Under the pieces are notes generated by a model. The model searched no databases, had not been told where the DNA came from, and saw only the letters and a list, made by a program, of their open reading frames with translations. Positions 1 to 11,204 of a stretch of DNA of 64,000 bases are shown here, one piece after another (within the stretch, counting starts at the first letter, position 1; each line of letters starts with the position of its first letter). The DNA is from Eublepharis macularius. Lineage: Eukaryota > Chordata > Lepidosauria > Squamata > Eublepharidae. A program made the translations under genes and the position numbers. Where the stretch lies: positions 32,431,001-32,495,000 of the forward strand of contig NC_072807.1 of the NCBI RefSeq assembly GCF_028583425.1. The letters are read 5' to 3'.

Positions 1-222
1 CAGGGCAACTTAATGCCATGCTCAAGAGCAGCTTACAAAGTGTGTTATTATTATCCTCATAACCATCACCCTGTGAGGTGGGTGGGGCTGAGAGAGCTCC
101 TAGAAGCTGTGACTGACCCAAGGTCACCCAGCTGGCTTCAAGCAGAGGAGTGAGGAATCAAGCCCGGTTCTCCAGATTAGAGTCCTGCTGCTCTTAACCA
201 CTACACCAAACAGGCTCCCACA
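1..222 (-). repeat. SINE-A, truncated by the window edge
   Basis: Reverse-oriented tRNA-derived SINE. The GTGGGGCTGAGAGAGCT and GGTCACCCAGCTGGCTTCAA blocks and the closing TTAACCACTACACCAAAC (reverse of the A-box region) are all present. The 3' tail side lies outside the window. The remaining 287 bases to 509 show nothing recognisable. Confidence 0.85.
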
Positions 223-509
223 GTTCACAAAACTGCAATTTAAATCAATAAGAAATTTACAATAAACTATGTTCCAGGCTGCTCCTGTATCCATTAGGCA
301 CACTTATGGAGGGCCACAAGTGATCCTTCGAGGAGTAAGAGAACCAAGGTAAAAACTCCTTGGTTCATGCCTCTGGTAACATCCCAGCTTATAAACTTGC
401 AACAGGAAAGGAAAACTAAGGTTCAGCTTGGGTCTTATGCAGTTAGCAGACGTCCCTAAAATCTCCCCTTGGAACTACATTGTGCCACTATCCTGAGATG
501 GTGGGAAAA

Positions 510-734
510 TAGGGTTGCCAGCTCCAAGTTGGGAAATTCCTGGAGATCTGGGGGAGGGGGGTGAAACCTGGAGAAAGTGAGGTTTGGAGAGGGAAAGGAC
601 CTTGGCATGGTGTAATTCCATAGAGTCCACCCCTCAAAGTAGCCATTTTCTCCAGGTGAACTGCTTTCTGTGGCCCGGAGACCAGTTGTAATTCTGGGAG
701 ATCTCCAGCCACTACCTGGAGGCTGGCAACCCTG
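510..734 (+). mobile_element. M1 hAT-type MITE
   Basis: Starts TAGGGTTGCCAGC and ends GCTGGCAACCCT in inverted orientation. Flanks carry the 8-bp duplication TGGGAAAA (502-509 and 735-742). At 225 bp with no reading frame it is non-autonomous; the 8-bp duplication is typical of hAT transposition. Confidence 0.85.
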
Positions 735-1434
735 TGGGAAAATGGTGACTGTGCTACCATGAACTTGCCCAGTTTGATGCAGTAAATGATAAAGTGATGA
801 TCAGTTCCTAAGTGGGGCATATCAGCCCTCCATGTAGGCTAGCATACTTGCAGCACCCCTCCTTGGCTATTTATTTATATATTATATTATATTTTTAGTC
901 CGCCCTCCCTGCCAGGCGGGCTCAGGGCAGAGTACAACATTTCAAATTACATAAATACAGTTTAAAACAGATAAAAAACAGCTAGGGCACTGACCAGCAA
1001 GGCACATCCTCCTGCCCCATCTTTCCCCCTTTTTCCTGTTTGTTCATTTCAAAATTGGTAAGTGTTATCACCTGGATGTGAGCTGCAGCCTCGTCCCCCT
1101 GGATTTGCACCCAGGAATTTTGTCCACATCCTGGTGGATGCCCCAGCTCTGAAGTTGTTTTATTCTCCCCGGTGGCTTTTGGGAACCCAGCGAGTTCATT
1201 CTCCTTCATTTAACACTGAGAATCACAATCCCAAGCCATGCAGAACAAAATGGTCTCGGCTCTCTCTGAGAGATAAGAGCCACTGGGATTCTTGTATCCT
1301 ATTTCCCCCTTCTTACCTTTGCTACTGAAGCAGAAAAACAAATAGAAAGGGGGAGGGGGAAACCCAGAACAAAACCTCACAACATTATCTGCTTTTCTGC
1401 TGGCAGTCGAGCAAGCTGAGATGCATAGTGTTTT

Positions 1435-1437
<3 letters not shown>
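735..1437. other. Gene-free stretch
   Basis: No exon seen. Bases 866-975 (AT-rich run, then GGCGGGCTCAGGGCAGAG) resemble the 3' tail of an old LINE or SINE. The rest looks like unique sequence. Confidence 0.4.

Positions 1438-1483
<46 letters not shown>
1438..1483 (+). repeat. (CA)n microsatellite
   Basis: Uninterrupted ACAC run of about 46 bases. Confidence 0.98.
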
Positions 1484-1485
<2 letters not shown>

Positions 1486-2240
1486 TTGGCCTTTTTTGTT
1501 ATTGATCCACCCAAAGCTTGGGATTTTTAATCACCCAGAAAGGCCTGGGGAGGAAATGCAACAGGAATAGGAAAAGAATTGAAATGGAGATCATGTACTC
1601 GGCAGCGGTAAGGCAAGTTTGGGGGGGAAAGGAAGAGGAGAAAGGATGAATCTGTCTGACAGAAGAGGGGGCAGTGGAGAAGACGCTGAGATTTGGGTGA
1701 TGAAGGGATGGAGAAGAGCTTGTTCACTCGGAAAAATGCCCTGCCATTCTGTTAAGGTCAACTGAGAAAGCCCTTCCTGATTTATTTGTTATTTATTACC
1801 ATTCCAGCTCAAGCGAATGCAGAGTTTTCTGCTATCCCAACCAAGAGGATCCCTCATCAAAAAGAGACTTCCTCCGCCAGTAGGAGGTGTGTTACCCTGG
1901 AAGGAAGTGCTACACTTTGCAGAGCAGAGTAAAAGACATACCCCATTATTTTTGTTATCCCGCACTTCCTCTAAAGAGCTTGAGGGTGAGTGGGCAGCAC
2001 TCCTCGGTCCTCCTCTCTATTGCATCTTTGCTGCAAAATCTGCAAAATGGTAAGTACGCAAAGCTCATCTGATGAACTTGGTGGTCAACTGGGGAATTGA
2101 ACTCAGGTCACTGACATTCTATGCACCATTTGGAGCACCGGTGTCAGCGACAGACATTGTTTGGCATCTGCTGAGCCCCCTTGGCTTTGGAAGAATTCTT
2201 TCTCTCTCTTTCTGGGTCGTTCCACCGGGTCACCTGGAAG
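1484..2240. other. Gene-free stretch
   Basis: No recognisable gene or repeat family. Bases 2080-2130 hold a weak reversed tRNA B-box-like sequence, possibly an old SINE remnant. Confidence 0.35.
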
Positions 2241-2470
2241 TAGGGTTGCCAGCTCCAAGTTGGGAAATTCCTGGAGATCTGGGGGGATGAAACCTGGAGA
2301 AACCTGGAGGAAGAGGGGTTTGAGGAGGGAAAGGACCTTGGCATGGCATAATTCCATAGAGTCTACCCCCCAAAGTAGCCATTTTCTCCAGGTGAACTGA
2401 TCTCTGTGGCCTGGAGACCAGTTCTAATTCCAGGAGATCTCCAGCTACTACCTGGAGGCTGGCAACCCTA
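2241..2470 (+). mobile_element. M1 hAT-type MITE
   Basis: TAGGGTTGCC start and GGCAACCCTA end are perfect inverted termini. The 8-bp duplication CCTGGAAG lies at 2233-2240 and 2471-2478. Confidence 0.92.
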
Positions 2471-2683
2471 CCTGGAAGGTTTGGCCTCCTTGATCCTCCA
2501 GTCTCCACTGAGATGTAGCCCCCCACCCCAAAAGGGGGAACATAAGTCCTGAGATGGAAATTCTGGTGCCCCACCTACTGACCTGGACACCACATATGAA
2601 CAATGGCTTTGAGGTTTGGGGTGGGCTTGGATGCATGAAGGAGCACACACAGAGAGAAATGGTAGGATAATATGGTTTCTGGA

Positions 2684-2887
2684 CAGGGCTGCCAGGTCCA
2701 GGTTGGCAAATTGCTGGAGATTTTGGGGGTGGAGCTTGGAAAGGGTGGGGTTTGAGGAGAGGAGGTATAATGCCACAGAGTGCACCCTCCAACGCAGCCA
2801 TTTTCTACAGGGGATATGCTTTGTCACGTGGAGATCAGTTGTAATCCTGGGAGATCTCCAGCTACCACCTGGAGGCTGGCAATCTTA
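2684..2887 (+). mobile_element. M1 hAT-type MITE, diverged
   Basis: Starts CAGGGCTGCCAGG and shares the internal CTGGAGATTTT and GGAGATCTCCAG blocks of M1. Near-identical 8-bp flanks TTTCTGGA (2676-2683) and TTACTGGA (2888-2895). Confidence 0.75.
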
Positions 2888-3451
2888 TTACTGGATGGAT
2901 TTTGGAAAACCATCCATCACCACCAGCTCTTCCTGCTGCATGGAGCTGGCCGTGCACAATACAGTGGATGGGGCTAGCTGCGATTGGAGTGCAAGGGCTC
3001 TGTGGTGCCTCCCTCTTTATGCCCCCCCCACTCGTCTCAAACTGCGAGTCCCTCAGAGCAGGGATCTGCCCTATGCGCTCTTTAAAGCACCTCACACATC
3101 GGAAGTGCCCTGCAAGCGCATAAAGCAGCAACAGGCCCCAGGCCTCTCCGGAATAATGTTTGAAAATCACCATACTGCATCACGTCCAGCTCTCTCTCGG
3201 TAAATAAACAAGCATAAATAAGTAAAGACTAGCAGACTGGCCTCTCTCGCCTGCCTTTTTGGTCTTCTGCAGAAAGAAAGGCATCGTTTTCCCTCTCCAG
3301 CCCTTAACCTTTAAAAAGGTAAGTATGGAGATTAACTCGAGGGGTCTGGGTGAAACGAAAAGTTCTCTCACCAAAATCTGCAGTAAGCTGGACCACCGCT
3401 GGATCATGACCCCTCTAGATCATCCTCTGCTATTCTAACCACTGTATTACA
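2888..3451. other. Gene-free stretch
   Basis: No exon or repeat family recognised. Open frames crossing this region begin inside the adjacent MITE and are not credible genes. Confidence 0.35.
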
Positions 3452-3712
3452 CAGGGCTTTTTTTCTAGGAAAAGAGGTGGTGGAACTCAGTGGGTTGCCC
3501 TCGGAGAAAATGGTCACATGGCCGGTGGCCCCGCCCCCTGATCTCCAGACAGAGGGGAGTTTAGATTGCCCTCTGCGCCGCTCCAGCGGCGTGGAGGGCA
3601 ATCTAAACTCCCTTCTGTCTGGAGATCAGGGGGCGGGGCCACCAGCCATGTGACCATTTTCAAGAGGTTCCGGAACTCCGCTCCACCGCGTTCCCGCTGA
3701 AAAAAAGCCCTG
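3452..3712 (+). mobile_element. M2 palindromic MITE
   Basis: CAGGGCTTTTTTTC start and AAAAAAAGCCCTG end. The middle is a long inverted repeat (GGTCACATGGC arm against GCCATGTGACC arm) around a CpG-rich centre near 3580. No clear target duplication in this copy. Confidence 0.85.
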
Positions 3713-3756
3713 TACAGTGGTGGCACAGGAATTTGATGATTATAAAGAAGGAGAAG

Positions 3757-3758
<2 letters not shown>

Positions 3759-3808
<50 letters not shown>

Positions 3809-3812
3809 GCGT
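3759..3812 (+). repeat. (GT)n microsatellite
   Basis: GT run ending in GCGTGTGCGT variants. Confidence 0.97.
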
Positions 3813-3982
3813 AGAGTTCATTGGCAGAAGGGCAGGGGGAACCAAACCATCCCCCTTACCTGTGCTTTCCCACCAGAAACTTATGCTTCCTCGGCACTGA
3901 ATGTCACTTCAAGTCTTTTCTAAATTTAAACTTCATTGCCAAATTTAAATACACTGTTTAAAACTCACACCATCAAACAGCC

Positions 3983-4305
3983 CAGGGGGTGGTCTTAGTC
4001 CATGGGCAATTGGGGCAGCTGACCCATGCTTGGGGGGAGGCACTGCTGATGGTCCAATCCCCCAGTGGAGGAGGAAAAGAAGAAGCCGTCTGCCTCTGCC
4101 ACTGCTCATGTCCAACTTGTCCAGAGCTTGGTTAGTTGGCTTCCAGAGGGAGTGACAACTACTGCCCATGTTGTGTAAGGCAAGGGACACTGCCTGCTTG
4201 GCCCCAATAGGTAAGTGTGTGTGTGGCCCCAGTAGGAGAAGCAGTGATTTAGGGGGCCTGAAATGACTTTTGCCTAGGGGCCCAGAATCACTAAGACCAC
4301 CCCTG
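3983..4305. mobile_element. M6 MITE-like element
   Basis: Begins CAGGGGGTGGTCTTAGT and ends ACTAAGACCACCCCTG, inverted termini of about 16 bp. No matching flanking duplication, so the class (hAT-like) is inferred from the CAG/CTG ends only. Confidence 0.6.
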
Positions 4306-5302
4306 ATAATCTCTTCCTCCTATAAGCTCGCCTTCTCCCTTAGCCTTGAATAGAAAGAGACAATCAGGAAAAATTTAGAAAGAAAAGAGACAGAGGAAAG
4401 GTGAAAGAGAAAAAACGAATTAAGTAAAACCATTAAAGAAAACACTACAAAAATCTAAAAGACAAAATTCAAAAAGAGGGGATATGAAAGTGAAAGGTCT
4501 CAAAGAAGTTGCAAAGAAATATTCTACCATGTTTCCTAAAGGTCTAAAACTTGGTCACTATTTCTTGCACCTTGTTATTAAATGCACGTTTACTCAGAAG
4601 TAAGCCCAATTGCATTACATGACGTTTACTTGTAGATAAAAGTACATAGGACTGCAGCTGAAATGTGAAGAAGTGACGGCTTTCCTGAGTTGAAGGATAC
4701 AACACCTGGCAATCATAACAGTCCTTGAAATTTGCCAGTAAATGGCAGTATTGGGAAGACTCACAGCTGGGGAGGAGAGCTTTGGGTGGGGGCAGCTTTC
4801 AGCACCTCCCCCACACACACTTTAAATCCTCCCTCCTCATCCCACCGATTTGAAGAGATTGGGTGGCAGACCAAATTCTGCCTGTGATTCTTGATTGCCA
4901 TCCTCTCCCATGTGACCCCACGTGTGTCTCTGTGAACACGTTTGTGTCCTCTTTGCTTGCTGTGGCACACATTATGTTGATTTGTCCAGGGGACTGATGG
5001 ATGGTCCCGCCACGCCACAGCAAGTTGCATAGAGATGACCTTTCCGTTCCTTCCAGCTCTTTGATGAAATAGTTGTAATTTACAAGCGGCATTTAGATTT
5101 GAGGGTGTTTATTATTTTAAACAAATGGGTCAGTCTTGATGCATTTGCAAACCAAAGCTTTAGAATGGGCCTTGGAATGGAGACAAGAACGGGGACTTCT
5201 TTTTGCCAAACCAAATGTGACTTGGAACATCCTAACGTTTTGTGCAGTCTCTCAGTGTTTTGGACCTAGCTCCATGGCTGTCATTTTGTGACTAGTCTAA
5301 AC
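4306..5302. other. Gene-free stretch
   Basis: Purine-rich at 4330-4500. Bases 4570-4670 carry CTCAGAAGTAAGCCCAATTG, a decayed copy of a fold-back repeat. The remainder (4680-5290) looks unique. Confidence 0.35.
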
Positions 5303-5788
5303 TAGAGAAATACGAACTGAAGTTCATCACAAACCAGGCCAGTTCATGGTTTGCAAACTAGTGGTTCGTTAGAGCCCATTTCTGACGAACTACCACGAAC
5401 TTTAGGCCAGTTCGTTTGGTTCATTTTTCAGTTTATCACTGCAGACAGCCTGGCACCAATCAATCAGTTTCCTAGGCAATGCGGGGGATGGGCTTTCTGC
5501 AGACATTCTGCTGCCCTGGAAGTGACATTTTCACAAACCAAATGAACTGGTTCGCGAAAGTTTGTGGTTCGTGCTTCGTGCTTCATGAAACGCAACAAAT
5601 CACGAACTGCAATGAGGGGAGGGGCTTTCTGCAGACCTTCTGCTGCCCTGGAAGTGACATTTTCATGAACTGAACAAACCAGTTCACAAACTGGGGCAAG
5701 TTTGTGAAAGTTTGTGGTTCGGGTTTGAGAAATATCACAAACCACAAACCGCACGGTTCAGATCTTTCCCAGCTCATGCCCACCTCTA
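5303..5788 (+). mobile_element. M3 hAT-type MITE with internal duplication
   Basis: Starts TAGAGAAATACGAAC and ends GCCCACCTCTA; flanks GTCTAAAC and CTCTTAAC match at 6 of 8. The block around CTGCTGCCCTGGAAGTGACA occurs twice (about 5497-5535 and 5632-5669), so this copy is longer than the one at 8412. Confidence 0.75.
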
Positions 5789-5987
5789 CTCTTAACCTCA
5801 TGGCAGCCATTTCGTTGTAGCTCCCACTCCCAATTCTTGAAATTCCAAAAAGGTCACCTGCAAGTTCACCTAGGTTGCGGACTCCTGATCTACAGGTTGA
5901 CTTTGGTTGGCAAACCAGGATTGCCAATGGATCCCTTCACTACTGTGTTCATACCACTCAGCCCACTGTGGAAAGACACTAAACAGC

Positions 5988-6202
5988 TTCCAGCCTTCAG
6001 GTAGTGTCCGCAGATCTCCTGCAATTACAACTGATCTCCAGGCAACATAGATAAGTTCCCCTGGAGAAAATGTTGGCTTTGTAGGGTGAACTCTTTGGGA
6101 TTATACCATGCTCAGGTCTTTCCTCTCCTCAAACCTCGCCTTCTCCAGGCTCCACTCCCCAAATCTCCAGGAATTTCCCAACCTGGTGCTGGCAACCCTA
6201 CA
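5988..6202 (-). mobile_element. M1 MITE, reversed, 5' decayed
   Basis: Ends GGAATTTCCCAACC...GGCAACCCTA and contains the CTGGAGAAAATG block. The opposite terminus is not clear. Confidence 0.65.
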
Positions 6203-6979
6203 TGTAAAGGACTCTAAATTGCTGTCAGCAGTGAGGGAGAGGAATGGGCAGGCAATGTCAGTCCATCAGAAAGACATCCCTGCCTCTTCAGGCACCTTCT
6301 CATAAGCTCATCATCAGGTCATCTCAAAAGAGCATCTTTCACCATCCAATCAAACATGCGAGGCCTCTGAAACAATGTGAACTTGGTAAAGTACAAAATA
6401 GATTATTTTGTGTTCTGATTAAATGCAGAATGTCTTATCATCCGAGAGATGAAAAAGTCTTGTAAAATAATTATTTTTCTTATTAATATTAGAGTGGAAA
6501 AAAAGTACTGATTCAAACCTGGAGGATTGAAGCCTGCAGCCAAAAAAGAAAAAGAAAAAAGAAAAGAAAAAAAAGTTCTCTTGCTGCAGTTAGTTTCCAA
6601 TTGTGAAAATTAATATTTAAATTGATTTAAGGTCCTTCTCTCCCTTAATCCATTTTCGTTTGCCTTCTCATTTCACTACCAGTTTGCACTCTGATATTAC
6701 TGTTTTTTTTTAATTTGCATTTTTTTTGTATTATTGCTGTTAATAAGAACATCACATTCTGACAGTCTCTTGCCTGCCTGAATTGATTCATTTCTTTGCT
6801 TCATGTCCCCTGGAGGGTTGGGGGCTGAGTTGTACTTTTAAGTGAGAAACCAAACGAACAGACCCAATTAACGCTCCGTGCAACAAATCCCTGCAGGTGT
6901 TCACTCCCTAGGCAGCAGTCGCAGCAGGGAACTGTATCTTTTTGCGAACGGCGAACACTCCTAGCTCTGCAGAGATAGG
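6203..6979. other. Gene-free stretch with A-rich tract
   Basis: Contains an A/G-rich tract at 6540-6575 and T-runs near 6702-6730. No exon or repeat family recognised. Confidence 0.35.
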
Positions 6980-7562
6980 GCTGTGCTTCAGTGGCAGAGA
7001 ATATGCTTCCCATGTGGAAGGTGTCAAGTTCAATTCCCAGCATCTCCAGTTAAAAGGATTAGGTAATAGGTGATGGAGAGGCAAGGCAGCATGGTATAGC
7101 CCGATCTTGTCAGATCTCGGGAGCTAACTATGGTTGGTACTTGGATGGGGAACCACCAAGGAAGTCTTTGCAGAGGAAGACATTGCCACACCACCTCTGC
7201 TTCTCACTTACCTTGAAAATTTCTTCCTGGGGTCACCATAAGTTGGTTTAATACCAATTTTTGGGGGGAAAGTGGCATGGTATAGCCTGATTTCGTCACG
7301 TATCGGAAGCCACACATGGTCAGTATTGGATGGGGGACCACCAAGTAAGACTCTGCAGAGGAAGGCATTGCCACACCACCTCTGCTTCTCACTTGCCTTG
7401 AAAGCCACTTGCTGAGGTCGCCATAAGTCAGCTGCGATTTGACAGCACATACACATGCCATAGGTGATGAAAAAGACTTTGACTTCAGAGTCTGGAGAGC
7501 GTTGGCCATCTGAGTAGACAATGCTGACCTTGATAGTCTAAGTAGAAAGCAGTTTCATGTGT
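6980..7562 (+). mobile_element. SINE-B split by a 5S-SINE dimer
   Basis: The left part (6980-7075) carries the SINE-B head and CATCTCCAGTTAAAAGGATT. The right part (7460-7562) resumes with GGTGATGAAAAAGAC and ends AAGCAGTTTCATGTG. The two halves join at ATAGGTGATG, present on both sides as the target duplication. Confidence 0.8.
7076..7459 (+). mobile_element. Dimeric 5S-rRNA-derived SINE with Bov-B-like tail
   Basis: Two head-to-tail units (about 7076-7262 and 7272-7459). Each has a 5S-like head (GCATGGTATAGCC, CAGATCTCGGGAGCTAA, TTGGATGGGG) and a tail GCCATAAGTCAGCTGCGATT like the Bov-B 3' end. One 10-bp duplication ATAGGTGATG (7066-7075, 7460-7469) flanks the pair, so they probably inserted together. 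Confidence 0.8.
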
Positions 7563-7673
7563 TTATGTGCACTAGGGCAAATAGCAGTTTGGGGGGCAAT
7601 TTTTATTCTGAAAAGGCATCGGGGGAAGGAATTAACCCTCCAACACCATCCTCATACCAATGTGTGTGTGTGT

Positions 7674-7996
7674 GTGTTATGTACCGTCAAGTCGCCTCTG
7701 ACCTATGGTGATCCTATGAATGAGAGGCCTCCAAAACATCCTATTATTAACAGACTTGCTCAGATCCTGCAAACTGGAGGGCATAGCTTCTTTTATGGAG
7801 TCCGGCCATCTCGTTTTAGGTCTTCCTCTTTTCCTACTGCCTTCCACTTTTCCTAGAATTATTGACTTTTCCAGGGAATCTTGTCTTCTCATGATGTGAC
7901 CAAAGTATGATAGTCTGAGTTTTGTCATTTTAGCTTCTATGGAGAATTCAGGCTTGATTTGATCGAGTACCACTTATTTGTTTTCTTGGCCATCCA
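7674..7996 (-). pseudogene. Bov-B (RTE) LINE 3' fragment
   Basis: The minus-strand translation carries LRLSYFGHIMRRQDSLEKS, GRPKTRW and the terminal IGQRRLDGT, the C-terminal end of Bov-B reverse transcriptase. The element is 5'-truncated, as usual for LINEs, and has lost the catalytic domain. It shares its 3' end with the 5S-SINE tails nearby. Confidence 0.85.
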
Positions 7997-8189
7997 TGGT
8001 AGCCACGAAACTCTCCCCTAGCACCACATTTCAAATGAATCAATACTAGTAAGTGAAATAAATACATAAAATTCTGGTGTATTTCCTCAGTAGACATAGA
8101 ACCCTATCTACATTCAGTTGGATCCAACCCACATGGTAGAATCCAAAAGTGTCCACTTTTGTGAGTGTATGTTTAGCTCCATCTTATTG

Positions 8190-8395
8190 GGGAGGGGCTG
8201 GTGACTCATTGGTAGAGCTCCTTCTTGGCATGCAGAAGGTTGCAGATTTAATACCCAGTATCTCCAGTTCAAAGATCCAGGTAGTAGGTGATGGGAAAGA
8301 CCTCTTTTTGAGACTCTAGAGAGCCACTGTTGGTCCAAGCAAAGATTAGACCTGCTAGACTAAGGCTCTGACTTTGTAAAAGACCGCTTTGCATG
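8190..8395 (+). mobile_element. SINE-B
   Basis: GGGGCTGGTGACTCATTGGTAGAGC head, GGCATGCAGAAGGTTG, GTAGTAGGTGATGGGAAAGAC and a decayed tail. Confidence 0.85.
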
Positions 8396-8411
8396 CTCAG
8401 TATGGTCTAAC

Positions 8412-8713
8412 TAGAGATGGGCACAAACCGAAATATGAACCAAAGTTCGTCATGAACCGGGGCAGTTCTTGGTTCGCAAACTGGTGGTTCATCAGAGCCC
8501 ATTTCTGATGAACCACCATGAACTTTAGGCCAGTTCGTCACTGCAGACAGCCTGGCACCAATCAATCAGATTCCTAGGCAATGGGAGGGGGCGTGCTTTC
8601 TGCAGACCTTCTGCTGCCCCGGAAGTGACGTTAAGTTCATGGTTCGTCGTTTGTGAAACGCGGCAACCACAAACCGCACGGTTCGGCATTTTCTTGGTTC
8701 GTGCCCATCTCTA
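8412..8713 (+). mobile_element. M3 hAT-type MITE
   Basis: Starts TAGAGATGGGCAC and ends GTGCCCATCTCTA. Flanking 8-mers GGTCTAAC (8404-8411) and GGGCTAAC (8714-8721) match at 7 of 8. Internal TTCGTGGTTC-type motifs recur throughout. Confidence 0.9.
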
Positions 8714-8851
8714 GGGCTAACAGAGCTGTCAAATAGGACTTCAGAGACATAAATGACGAAGGATACCAGGATGCATCCCTCATCCCCTGTCTGGGATTCT
8801 CCCATGCCACTAGTCTTCCCTCATAATTATCCCTGAACTCCAGCAACCATG

Positions 8852-9085
8852 ACAATGGAGAGCCAGTTCGGTGTCAGACTATGATCTGGGAGACCCAGGT
8901 TTGAATCCCAACTCTGCTTTGGAAGCTTGCTGGGTGATCTTTGGCCAATCACACACACTCATCCTAACCTCACAGGGTTGTTGTGAGGATAAAAATGGAG
9001 GAGAGGAGAACAATGTAAACAGCTTTGTGTCCCCATCGGAGAGAAAGGTGGGGTGGAAATTTTAAAAATTAAAAAATCAAGTTTA
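8852..9085 (+). mobile_element. SINE-C
   Basis: GAGAGCCAGTTCGGTGT head, B-box-like GGTTTGAATCCC, GGTTGTTGTGAGGATAAAAA and the GAGAGAAAGGTGGGGTGGAAAT tail region. Confidence 0.88.
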
Positions 9086-9579
9086 GATGAAGAAGCGCCG
9101 CCTTTGCAGCACCATACCTCCTTTCTCCGAGTTCAAGCTTCAGAAGATGAGAAGTTGACATAAGTGATTTCAGGATCAGGGCCTCTGCTGATGCAACAGG
9201 AAGGGCAGAACTGCCCGGGCTACTATGAAGACCTTTCAGTGGCTGCCTGGAAGTCTTTGATCCATCGAATCTGCTTAACTCTTAAGGCCCCTTTACTTTC
9301 AGGCAGTTCTCCTGGAGTTCAGCAATCTTGGATCTAGCACAGCTGTAGCTCAGGTTGCATTCTTCTTCTGGACAGATCCTTGCTCACCTGGTTTTCAGGA
9401 AGAGTGGGACATTAACTTGCCAGGTGATTCAGTTGTTTCCACCTGCAAAGCAAGAGCATTGATCTCACTCTTCGGTGGCACTTGAAGGGACAGGAAAAGT
9501 TTGCCTTGACATCTATGGATCAAGGATGCTGACCTACGTGGTGTTAATCTGGGAAGATATTGCAGGGTATAGTAATACC
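9086..9579. other. Gene-free stretch
   Basis: No exon or known repeat recognised. Confidence 0.35.
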
Positions 9580-9910
9580 TAGGGCATTTTTTCTCGGAAA
9601 AGAGGGGGTGGAACTCAGTGGTGGAACTCAAGACCGCACAATGACGTCACTTTGGGCCAGCTGGAACAAGGGGGGAGTTTTTTAAAGTTTAAATCTCCCT
9701 CGGAGAAAATGGTCACATGGCCAGTGGCCCTGCTCTCTGATCTCTAGACAGATGGGAGTTTAGATTGCCCTCTGCGGTGCTGAGCGGCATGGAAGGCAAT
9801 CTAAACTCCCCTCTGTCTGGAGATCAGGGGGCAGGGCCACCAGCCATGTGACCATTTTTAAGAGGTGCTGGAACTCTGTTCCACCACGTTCCTGCTGAAA
9901 AAAAGCCCTT
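9580..9910 (+). mobile_element. M2 palindromic MITE, long form
   Basis: TAGGGCATTTTTTC start and AAAAAAGCCCTT end. Flanks GTAATACC (9572-9579) and GTGATACC (9911-9918) match at 7 of 8. Contains the extra GCTGGAACAAGGGGGGAG block that copy 3452 lacks. Confidence 0.88.
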
Positions 9911-10081
9911 GTGATACCTATCATCGTCATCATCATTAACTTAAATCTCCGAAGATCTGAAAGGAGTCTTGCAGAAGCAGTGCACCACGGCAAACTAATT
10001 TATTTACTTTATTTTATAGCTTGCCTTTCTCACTGAGACTCGAAGTGGACAACAACACAGTGACTACGCGGTCTAATATCT

Positions 10082-10240
10082 AATGGAGCTTATTGGTAAA
10101 AGGCATCTTCAGTTAAAGGAACTCAGAAACCAGATGGTGGGGAAAGATGCTTCTTTTTCTGTCTTCTGGAGAGCTGTTGCTGGTTAGAGTAGACAATGCG
10201 GAGCTGGATAATCCAATCATATAGGAAACTGATATGCTTT
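10082..10240 (+). repeat. SINE-B 3' portion
   Basis: GGTGGGGAAAGATGCTTC, CTTCTGGAGAGCTGTTGCTGG and GAGTAGACAATGC match the second half of SINE-B. Just upstream (9995-10075) is a short LINE-tail-like block also seen at 52560-52640. Confidence 0.7.
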
Positions 10241-10385
10241 CATAGTGGTGAGTAAAAGAAAAAAAATAATTGTGTCCTCTCTGCTCCGTACCACCCAAGT
10301 CAACACCTCTATTGGTGTAAATAGGTCTAGATGGCATCTTATAGTCCCTCTACAAGGGGTGTGGTCATGAATTAATAGCGTCCAC

Positions 10386-10690
10386 CATTAAGGAGCCCCT
10401 TGGCACAGAGTGGTAAGCTGCAGTACTGCAGCCCAAGCTCTGCTCATGACCTGAGTTTGATCCCAGTGGAAGCTGGGTTCAGGTAGCTGGCTCAAGGTTG
10501 ACTCAGCCTTCCATCCTTCCGAGGTCGGTAAAATGAGTACCCAGTTTCCTGGGGGTAAAGTGTAGATGACTGGGGAAGGCAATGGCAAACCACCCCATAA
10601 AAAGTCTGCCAAGAAAACGTCATGATGCGATGTCCCCCCATGGGTCAGTAATGACTCGGTGCTTGCACAGGGGACTACCTTTACCTTTTC
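10386..10690 (+). mobile_element. SINE-D (tRNA-derived, LINE-like tail)
   Basis: Head with GCACAGAGTGGTAAGCTG and GAGTTTGATCCC (tRNA A and B boxes), CTTCCGAGGTCGGTAAAATG core, CACCCC...AAAACGTCATGATGCGA and the end GGGGACTACCTTTACCTTTT. That ending resembles lizard Sauria-type SINE tails. Confidence 0.8.
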
Positions 10691-11203
10691 ACCACCATGC
10701 AGAGGGAAGCGGAATGCACAATGGTTTGGTGGGTGCTCTCAAGGTAGCTGTGCTGGTACCTTCAGAACACAGACAATACTTCCTACACAATGAACACACA
10801 TACCTGTCCAGAGCCAAGGCAGCCCCAATTATTTATTTCAAGCATCCAAGTAATTCAGCTGTAGTATCCAGAATGGCTCGTAAACCAGACCAACCGCAAT
10901 TACCAACACACATCTTTCTGACAAGACAGAAAGCCGAAACCTTGTCAAGTTTCAAAGTTATCTCTTCATCTCATTGTAAATTAGCTGGCTTGGCTTCATC
11001 TCCGTTCTTAGTGTTTAATTGAGTATTTTGCCTGACTCCTTAAATCTGCAGTTTTGAAATTAGCTGAATAGATTTCCGAAAGCTGACTTGCTATGGTCAA
11101 GGTTTAGGGGTGGAACAGCTGGGGACCCGAAGATTCCTCTCTTAAAGTATTTTGCATGTTGCTTTTCTTGAAGCTCCTCAGAATGGCTGGCTAAGATGCT
11201 AAT
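10691..11203. other. Repeat-free complex stretch
   Basis: No known repeat motifs. Base use is balanced and complex, with AT-rich segments such as GTGTTTAATTGAGTATTTTG near 11010. Open on the plus strand to 11022 but with no recognisable domain. Candidate conserved non-coding DNA (inference). Confidence 0.3.
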
Positions 11204-11204
11204 T

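Noticed and set aside
7076..7459. 5S rRNA gene
   Set aside because: Only the 5' half is 5S-like, with many changes, and it is fused to a Bov-B-like tail: a SINE, not a gene.
10582..11022. 146-codon plus-strand frame
   Set aside because: Starts in SINE-D and runs into unrelated sequence; no domain and no splice context.
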